The notes under the pieces were generated by a model. That model worked only from the letters and a program-made list of their open reading frames with translations, was not told where the DNA came from and made no database searches. Below, piece after piece: positions 58,321 to 64,000 of a DNA stretch of 64,000 nt (within the stretch, counting starts at the first letter, position 1; each line of letters opens with the position of its first letter). The position numbers were made by a program, and so were the translations under genes. Source of the DNA: an uncultured Halobacteriovorax sp. (lineage in GTDB: Bacteria > Bdellovibrionota > Bacteriovoracia > Bacteriovoracales > Bacteriovoracaceae); assembly GCA_913061265.1 (NCBI GenBank), contig CAJXVS010000008.1, positions 62,001-126,000 on the forward strand, written 5' to 3'.

Positions 58321-61090
58321 TCGATTTCTCCTTATTCTCTAAACGCCCAGTAAAATAGGCCTGTAACCTTGGTCTCTTTGAACTTTGATAATAATTCATC
58401 AAGTTCGTTAGAGATTCTGTATTAGATGGAAACTCTAAGAGCTTCACTTTTTCTTTTTGAATAATATCTTGATCAAGAGTGGCCAAGCTTTCAACCTTTA
58501 TGACCTCTAGAGGTACAAGCTCTGAGTAATCAGAGATCCTTGTATCGAGGTTGGCCTTAATACGAACCTGATCAGCCTCATTTAATTCTATTAACTGCTC
58601 ATCAAGAAGACGGTTATAATCACTTCTTACTTTCTCAAAAGGATCACTCATATTTTGAAGTTTGATCTGAACGGCTGCCATAGTAGCTTCATCAAGATCT
58701 GGAGGAAGCGGGGTGGCCAAGATATCTTCAACAAGCTGCCCATAAGCGCGCTCTAACATATGAAGGAGATAAGTCCTGGTCTCTAGGTCGGCACCATTTA
58801 AATGCCCCTTAGCAACCTTAGCAAATCTTGCGATCCCCTTAGTTCTTTTCTTAAAACGCCAAGCACTTGCGCGCCCATAAAAGCTAATTTTTCCAATCTT
58901 AAAGAAGTCTTTTTGAACTTTCTTAAGTATTAAGCGAGACCATACCGGTCCCTGACTCTTAGATTGGCTTAGGATTAACTTCTGTGTCTTCTTATTAGGT
59001 TTAAGCTGTTCAAAGGTGGTGGCCAGTCTAAGCTTTCTCTTTAAAGACCAAGGCAGAGCGAGAGATGAACTATCAATCATCCCAGCATCTTTAAGAGTTA
59101 GGTAGATAGCGCCTTCATACTTTTCAGAGATGCTCTTATCACGCTTAATCTTTCTAACTAGTTTCTTTAGGATTCTATCGCGCTCTTTAAGATTATTATC
59201 AAGTTCATAAAGAAGAGCGATCTTTAGGTAATCAGTCGTCTCAGACTTTGAATTAAGATTGAACTTCTCTTGAAGAGCGGCAGCATCACTAAAACGCCCC
59301 ATAAGTTCATACTCAGTCATAAGAGTCTTCTTATCCCCTTCTTTTTCTAAAAGGCTAATGACCTTAGCTTGATCTTCCATCTTAATAGCCAAGACCTTTG
59401 CGTTACTACAGGACTTAGCGGGCTTAATACCAGCAAAACAAAAGTCATAAAAAGTCTTTAAAGATTCAGGACTCTCCTTCATCTTTACAGCAAGAGCAAA
59501 GCGAGCATCAATCTTAAGTTGATCCATCTGCTTATTTTCACTAACGATCTTTTTATCTTTAGAGTCTTTAGTAATCTCACTCCAAAGGGCCACTTGTTTA
59601 ACAATATTAGAGTATTCACTTCTTCCATTAAAGATATCAAGAACAAGGTTCTGAGAGAGAAGCGCCCATTTATTTAATTCAATTTTATTCTCAGGATCAT
59701 TTATTAATTTTTGAAAGAGAGGAAGCGCCTGATCATGCTTCTTTTGAGTGTAGTACTCTCTTGCTGTTACATAATGAAACTCTTTAGCTTCAACTGTATC
59801 TCCAAGGATCTTTGCGATAGCAATAGATTCAGTGATTACAATATCCGAGAGCTTAAGTTTTTGAGCAAGTGAGAGCCTAGTTTGTCTAAGCTTTCTAATA
59901 TGAGCTTCTTTATGCCCAAAGGCCCGATCTTCTTCTATCCATCTCCCAATCCTTTCAACCTTGGCCAACTCTGAAGTCTCGGCCTTAAGCCAACCTTCTT
60001 GAAGCTTCTTACGAAGATCGTCATTGGGGTAGATACTTAAATAGATATCAATTGATCTTTTAAGATAAGGATTAAGATCAGGAACTACCATGGCTTCAGA
60101 ATCTATCTGAACTAAGAAACGTCTAAAGATCTTAAGAACCTCATTCGCGTGATCTTTCTTTAAAGGAATATCTTTAGAGCCTCTTTTTTCAAGAGAGGTT
60201 AAGAAATCCCCAACTTTCTCCCACTTTCTAAAGCCATAGACTTCTTCAAGAAGCCTAACTTCAAAGTAGAGGCTCGGAGACTGATCATTTATATAAGTCA
60301 GAAGGTTTGAACCTGCTTTTCTATTTCCCGCAACATAAAAGGCTTCTGCCATCTTTTGCACAAGTACTGGTCTATTGGTTCTTTGAACTATTGTTTTAAT
60401 CGTTTCAAGCTCAGCCTCACCTTCCGTCGAATTATTAGACATAAAGAGGATAAGATCTTGAAGAGAAGATTCTCTGATCTCAGTTTCTGAAGACCACAGC
60501 GAAGCCTTCATCTCATTGATAGCGAGGTCTAACTTAGTATCTTTAAAATAAAGCCATGCCTTTCTATAATGAGCGTAGTTACAAGAGGTCAACGACTTAC
60601 AGAGACTGATAGCAATATCATAATGTTTTTCTGATCTTTTATACTTAGCGTCTTCTTCAAACCACTCCGCTAGTGCCAAGGAAGATTGCTCCTTCATTCT
60701 AGTCGGTACATTCTTATGATTTAGAACTTCAGAGTAATAGGCTTCCGCTTTCTTAAATTCTTCAAGACGGCTTAAGAGACGGGCCATCTGAAACTTTATC
60801 TTCAATTTTGTCAGCCCACTGACGTTAGTTACACTTAGGCTATGCTTATACAAGTCAAAGGCCTTAAGTCGATTACTTTTTAAGGTCTTATAATCAGCTT
60901 CGTTTCCTTCTTTAATGGAATCATCAAAGTAAAGATCGGCCAGTCTAAGAGTTAGATCAATTCGCGCCGGATCCTCTAACGAAAGAGAGTCTCGAAGCTT
61001 TTCCATTTCACTGATTAAGTACTTTGAATCGGCACTAAAGCTATTAGATGAGAAGCAAAGAAGAATGAAAAGAAGCAGTCCTTTTTTCAC
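58310..61090 (-). CDS. Large exported TPR-like protein (GltI/GltE-like) of the motor operon
   Basis: The 926-residue protein has a signal peptide (1-19, ending FSA). The sequence is almost entirely helical with TPR-type units (ALRLADLYFDDSIKEGNE region, KAEAYYSEVLNHKNVPTRMK, HYDIAISLCKSLTSCNYAHY, EFHYVTAREYYTQKKHDQAL). Its length and position just after the TolR-like genes match the large TPR proteins of glt clusters. It is expected to lie in the periplasm. One-base overlap with the TolR-like gene. Confidence 0.7.
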   Translation of the reverse strand: MKKGLLLFILLCFSSNSFSADSKYLISEMEKLRDSLSLEDPARIDLTLRLADLYFDDSIKEGNEADYKTLKSNRLKAFDLYKHSLSVTNVSGLTKLKIKFQMARLLSRLEEFKKAEAYYSEVLNHKNVPTRMKEQSSLALAEWFEEDAKYKRSEKHYDIAISLCKSLTSCNYAHYRKAWLYFKDTKLDLAINEMKASLWSSETEIRESSLQDLILFMSNNSTEGEAELETIKTIVQRTNRPVLVQKMAEAFYVAGNRKAGSNLLTYINDQSPSLYFEVRLLEEVYGFRKWEKVGDFLTSLEKRGSKDIPLKKDHANEVLKIFRRFLVQIDSEAMVVPDLNPYLKRSIDIYLSIYPNDDLRKKLQEGWLKAETSELAKVERIGRWIEEDRAFGHKEAHIRKLRQTRLSLAQKLKLSDIVITESIAIAKILGDTVEAKEFHYVTAREYYTQKKHDQALPLFQKLINDPENKIELNKWALLSQNLVLDIFNGRSEYSNIVKQVALWSEITKDSKDKKIVSENKQMDQLKIDARFALAVKMKESPESLKTFYDFCFAGIKPAKSCSNAKVLAIKMEDQAKVISLLEKEGDKKTLMTEYELMGRFSDAAALQEKFNLNSKSETTDYLKIALLYELDNNLKERDRILKKLVRKIKRDKSISEKYEGAIYLTLKDAGMIDSSSLALPWSLKRKLRLATTFEQLKPNKKTQKLILSQSKSQGPVWSRLILKKVQKDFFKIGKISFYGRASAWRFKKRTKGIARFAKVAKGHLNGADLETRTYLLHMLERAYGQLVEDILATPLPPDLDEATMAAVQIKLQNMSDPFEKVRSDYNRLLDEQLIELNEADQVRIKANLDTRISDYSELVPLEVIKVESLATLDQDIIQKEKVKLLEFPSNTESLTNLMNYYQSSKRPRLQAYFTGRLENKEKSSEL

Positions 61091-61605
61091 TATCGATGCC
61101 CTATGACCGCTAACTCAATGGATTGAAACTGACTTGTGGTCAGAATCCCCATAATAGTCGCTACGGAAGTCGATTTAATTTCTTTATCTGCTTGTAAATT
61201 AATCTCTCCAGCAAAAGGAGTGCTATGGCTCGATGCCCACTGAGACTTAATTGTATTTAGTTTATTTAAGAGATTATTTGGTTTCTTTAAGATGCTTATA
61301 GTCTTACCAACAAGTTTTTGATCCAAGTACATATTCCCATCTTTAGACAAGGCCAGAACCGGCGCTTCTTTAACAACAGAAGGAGTGATTGAATCAGGAA
61401 TCTGAATTCCCTTTGTCACCATGATCTCTGGTGAGCTTGAAAAGGTTTGAAGTAAGAAGACAACTAGCATGCTGAACATATCAACCATGGAAGTTAGCAT
61501 CAGCGTAAAGCCCATGGCCTTAATGCCCCAATGCTTCTTTCTCTTTTTATTGATAAGGTGTTTTTCAAATGCGTCAGACGCCACCAAACTTTGATTTAAG
61601 ATCAT
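61090..61605 (-). CDS. ExbD/TolR-like motor stator protein (second copy)
   Basis: The 171-residue protein has the ExbD/TolR topology: a short cytoplasmic N-terminus, one membrane helix (FTLMLTSMVDMFSMLVVFLL, about 32-52, with the conserved Asp in SMVDMFSM) and a periplasmic domain ending IMGILTTSQFQSIELAVIG. Its start overlaps the stop of the other copy by one base. Two TolR-like genes after one TolQ-like gene is the aglR-aglQ-aglS pattern of the Myxococcus gliding motor. Confidence 0.85.
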   Translation of the reverse strand: MILNQSLVASDAFEKHLINKKRKKHWGIKAMGFTLMLTSMVDMFSMLVVFLLQTFSSSPEIMVTKGIQIPDSITPSVVKEAPVLALSKDGNMYLDQKLVGKTISILKKPNNLLNKLNTIKSQWASSHSTPFAGEINLQADKEIKSTSVATIMGILTTSQFQSIELAVIGHR

Positions 61606-62087
61606 TAGTTACCCTTCGCCGTTAGAACACCGATGTTTACGATTTTATTCTTACGTAAAACATCGAGAGTCATAATCAAACTACCGTAATCGACAGTACT
61701 CTTAGGAGTCACAGTCGCAGTAGCGATTTCAATAGCTTTCTTTTTAAACACGAGAATATTGTTTTTGATTTCTGTATTAAGCTTAACCATCATGCTTTCG
61801 AAGTTCTCATCTTTGACGATAAGTCTTCGAACACGCTTAGAGCCTTTCTTAAGATCGACTCTAACTTCTTTGTCGTTCTTAAAGATAATATCTAGATCAA
61901 AGGATTCACTTTTCTGAGTTTTTGCGGCACTTCCATGACTCTGCTTAACTTCAACAGTACCGATCTCAATCCACACAGCTGTTATAAGGAGGAAACAAAC
62001 CATAGTGGAAAGTAAATCAATAAAAGGTGTCAGGTTAAGCTGAGCATCAAGCTCTTTCTTTGTACCGAGTCCAATCTTCTTACGCAT
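61605..62087 (-). CDS. ExbD/TolR-like motor stator protein (first copy)
   Basis: The 160-residue protein has the family start ELDAQLNLTPFIDLLSTMVC with the proton-path Asp in TPFIDLLST, a membrane helix (about 19-40), and a periplasmic domain with DYGSLIMTLDVLRKNKIVNI. It lies 44 bases after the TolQ-like gene. Together with the next gene it would form the stator pair that turns proton flow into movement. Confidence 0.9.
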   Translation of the reverse strand: MRKKIGLGTKKELDAQLNLTPFIDLLSTMVCFLLITAVWIEIGTVEVKQSHGSAAKTQKSESFDLDIIFKNDKEVRVDLKKGSKRVRRLIVKDENFESMMVKLNTEIKNNILVFKKKAIEIATATVTPKSTVDYGSLIMTLDVLRKNKIVNIGVLTAKGN

Positions 62088-62131
62088 AATAATCCTAGTC
62101 CTTAGATATTATCGTTCTTAAAAAATGCCTT

Positions 62132-62836
62132 CTAGTTTCTCGTCATATCCGTTTGAGATTCTGTAGAAGACTTAAGAGGAGTCATCGTTTTCTCTTCTGA
62201 ATGACTTTCAGTATAAAAAAGAAGGTCGTGATAGATCTCGCTAGCACCTTCAGTAAGCTCACTGACAATCTTCTCAGTTCTATTTTGATAAATAGCGTAG
62301 GCCACAAGAGCAGGAATCGCTGCTACAAGTCCGAAGGCCGTCGAGTTTAGGGCTTCAGAAATACCTTGAGATAAAAGGTTCGCTCTCTCAACAGGAGATG
62401 CCGCGGCAACACCAGCAAATGAGCTGATCAAACCAGTAACGGTTCCGAGTAGTCCAAAAAGTGTTGAGACGTTACCAAACATGGCAAGAAAACCAGTTCT
62501 TTTGTCATAGCTAGAAATTTCTTTTGATAATTGCTCATCCATACGGGCCTGAAGAGCATCGTCTCCTGCACCTAATGAGCGCATCTTGATTCCAACAGCT
62601 GCAACTCTACTTAAGCTAGACTTATTCTTGTCTGCTTCAGCATAATCTTTTGCTGATTTATAATCACCTTGTCCAATAAAGGTTAAGAGACTATTTCTGA
62701 ATCCTTTTGGGGCTGCTTTGTACGTAGCGTAGAGGGCATAAAATCTTTCGAAGATAAATACCACGGTTAGTACGAGAAATAACAAGATGAAATACATAAA
62801 GAATCCACCGGCCTGAAACTGTTCCACGATATTCAT
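62132..62836 (-). CDS. MotA/TolQ/ExbB-like proton channel protein (AglR type)
   Basis: The 234-residue protein has three membrane segments: FFMYFILLFLVLTVVFIFER near the N-terminus and the pair FGNVSTLFGLLGTVTGLISSF and FGLVAAIPALVAYAIYQNR, which carry the TolQ/ExbB signature (G-L-L-G-T-V-x-G, then A-x-P-A). The cytoplasmic loop is charged. A strong AAGGAGG ribosome site precedes the ATG. It is the first gene of the 11-kb operon. Confidence 0.92.
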   Translation of the reverse strand: MNIVEQFQAGGFFMYFILLFLVLTVVFIFERFYALYATYKAAPKGFRNSLLTFIGQGDYKSAKDYAEADKNKSSLSRVAAVGIKMRSLGAGDDALQARMDEQLSKEISSYDKRTGFLAMFGNVSTLFGLLGTVTGLISSFAGVAAASPVERANLLSQGISEALNSTAFGLVAAIPALVAYAIYQNRTEKIVSELTEGASEIYHDLLFYTESHSEEKTMTPLKSSTESQTDMTRN

Positions 62837-62925
62837 AGACTTTCCTCCTTAAAAGCTAATCAATAATTTGAATTTTACCTATAAACTTTTTCCTCTATGA
62901 GTGATTCTGTCAATTAAAAGTCTGC

Positions 62926-63013
62926 CTCTGTAAGGATAAGCTCCATTCTTTCTTCGTCATGCTATTGGCGCTAACGTGATTACCAGTAATTCACTGCCTT
63001 ATCCGACACAGAG
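62926..63013. ncRNA. Candidate structured RNA or regulatory leader
   Basis: In the 372-bp gap between the motor operon and the metallopeptidase gene, CTCTGT-aa-GGATAAG (62926-62940) pairs with CTTATCC-gac-ACAGAG (62998-63013). This encloses a smaller hairpin, GTGA(T)TTA-ccag-TAATTCAC (62976-62994). It could be an RNA or a cruciform operator. The strand is undetermined. Nothing else in 62837-63208 is supported. Confidence 0.35.
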
Positions 63014-63208
63014 ACTCAAGTACCACTTCTTTAAAGAATCTAGATTCATGAGCATTTGTAAGAAGATGCAAGAATGGTTTTGAATATTCAAGTCCTTAGA
63101 TTCGTCACCACTCTAACTTCATCCACCGTGACGGGCCCTCATTACAGGCTCTCCCGCTCCTAAAGCCTCCCATGGTAAGAATAGATCATTCAAAATCAGG
63201 GAGATCTC

Positions 63209-64000
63209 ATGCTTAAGTCAGCCATTCTAGCCACGACCATCTTAGTTTCTACAAGTTCAGCCTTAGCAAAGACTGAGATGAGTAAACTCGTAGAGTATGT
63301 CCAAGATAAATACGCTACACCCAATGAGTCACCAATCTTGATCTTTGATAAAGACGAAATTAACTGGCGCTTTGCCAAGGCTAAAGTCTTTGGAAAAGAG
63401 AATGAGTCAGCGAGAATCCCTGTGATTCAAGCTTATGTAAAAGAATTTACCGGAGTGGACCTTACTACTAATCATGCAAGTAACTTTGATACTTATCTAA
63501 GTATTCTCAAAAACTCAGCCGTGGCCCTTCCCTTAACAGAGGGATATTCTAGCAATAAAGCCTATAAAATCTGCGGAGTCTTTCACGCCGACGCTAATTC
63601 TAATCAAAGGCTTGAAAGTGAAAGACTGCTTGGCCTCAATATAAAGGGCGCCTACGGTGACCTTGAGTACCATCACTTAAAAGAAGGCTTAGAGTTTGAA
63701 GAGATGAAGAAGTTCTCTCTTTATCACGAACTAGGTCATTGCCTTGATAAGCGCTTTCTTCCTGAAGCTCAATCTGCTTATAACGATGCTCATAGTATTC
63801 ATGAAAGTGAATCCTTTGCAGAGACCACCGGACTTCTCTTACTTGCCAGAGAAGGAATAGATAATGTGGCACAGAGAAGAATTACCATGAGAAATATCTA
63901 CTCTCGTAAGATTGGCCAATACCTAATAGACACTCCAGGCCTTAGCTATGGTAATCCTAATGCAAAGTACGGTGGCCTCATCTATTATATGCAGCCCGTC
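63209..64000 (+). CDS. Exported HExxH zinc metallopeptidase, C-terminus beyond the window
   Basis: The frame opens with ATG 63209 (CAGGGAGA before it) and stays open for 264 codons to the window end. It has a signal peptide (MLKSAILATTILVSTSSALA). The zinc site is KFSLYHELGHCLDKRFLP with His, Glu and His of HExxH, followed by HESESFAETTGLLLLA, whose Glu is a plausible third ligand. It is probably a secreted or periplasmic peptidase of unknown family. It is divergent from the motor operon. Confidence 0.75.
   Translation, partial: MLKSAILATTILVSTSSALAKTEMSKLVEYVQDKYATPNESPILIFDKDEINWRFAKAKVFGKENESARIPVIQAYVKEFTGVDLTTNHASNFDTYLSILKNSAVALPLTEGYSSNKAYKICGVFHADANSNQRLESERLLGLNIKGAYGDLEYHHLKEGLEFEEMKKFSLYHELGHCLDKRFLPEAQSAYNDAHSIHESESFAETTGLLLLAREGIDNVAQRRITMRNIYSRKIGQYLIDTPGLSYGNPNAKYGGLIYYMQPV

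Overview
The window is low-GC, gene-dense bacterial chromosome. It shows no prophage, CRISPR array or rRNA. Most likely it comes from a predatory member of the Bdellovibrionota, of Bacteriovorax/Halobacteriovorax type. The reasons are: a large share of exported proteins (signal peptides, lipoboxes, secreted papain-fold and zinc peptidases, phospholipases), an Agl/Glt-like trans-envelope motor cluster of the kind known from Myxococcus and Bdellovibrio, and a sphingolipid desaturase-like gene (Bacteriovorax stolpii is known to make sphingolipids). This is inference from gene content; no taxonomic marker gene is present.

Layout. 1-3.1 kb (minus strand): edge of a GMC oxidoreductase with its Tat-type small subunit, a C39-like peptidase, then an ECF sigma factor operon with a one-TM candidate anti-sigma factor, a small acidic exported protein and a DUF3106-like exported basic protein. 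3.2-10.9 kb: exported proteins including a glycerophosphodiesterase-like enzyme, a phospholipase A2-like protein, a possible secreted kinase, a lipoprotein phosphoesterase, a YiiX-like hydrolase and a BamE-like lipoprotein. 11.1-14.0 kb: a membrane protein and a ClpB-like AAA+ protein that carries a signal peptide. 14.1-19.3 kb: signalling proteins (cNMP-binding, HD-domain), a MORN-type protein and a C1 papain-like peptidase.

19.4-25.4 kb is a five-gene operon: ethanolamine-type permease, glutamine-synthetase-like ligase, iron-type alcohol dehydrogenase, class I amidotransferase-like gamma-glutamyl hydrolase and aldehyde dehydrogenase. Together they can be read as a B12-independent, gamma-glutamylated route from ethanolamine to glycine. 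Three putative lipid-degrading enzymes elsewhere in the window (GDPD-like, PLA2-like, OMPLA-like) could supply ethanolamine from prey phosphatidylethanolamine; this link is inferred.

25.4-44.3 kb is mixed: an ATP-grasp ligase overlapping a zinc peptidase, a DEGS1-like sphingolipid delta-4 desaturase, a GluQ-type tRNA-modifying synthetase, DUF5329, a second ATP-grasp protein, an OMPLA-like phospholipase, an HD-GYP protein, an aspartoacylase-like deacylase, a phosphoethanolamine-transferase/sulfatase-like membrane protein and a large Asp-box repeat lipoprotein. 44.4-45.2 kb holds an RNA with group II intron hallmarks and no reverse transcriptase. 45.5-50 kb has a DASS transporter, HAD hydrolase, YqaA, tRNA-Leu(GAG) and small genes.

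50.1-51.6 kb is a lipoprotein with a 12-bp tandem repeat encoding Pro-Thr-Pro-Ile. 51.6-62.8 kb (minus strand) is one long operon: TolQ/ExbB-like, two TolR/ExbD-like proteins, a 926-aa TPR-like protein, a small exported protein, an AgmX/GltJ/TonB-like protein, a large Ig-like lipoprotein, an outer-membrane beta-barrel, a second TPR-like protein and a VWA-domain lipoprotein. This matches the parts list of the Agl-Glt gliding machine. The window ends inside an exported HExxH metallopeptidase.
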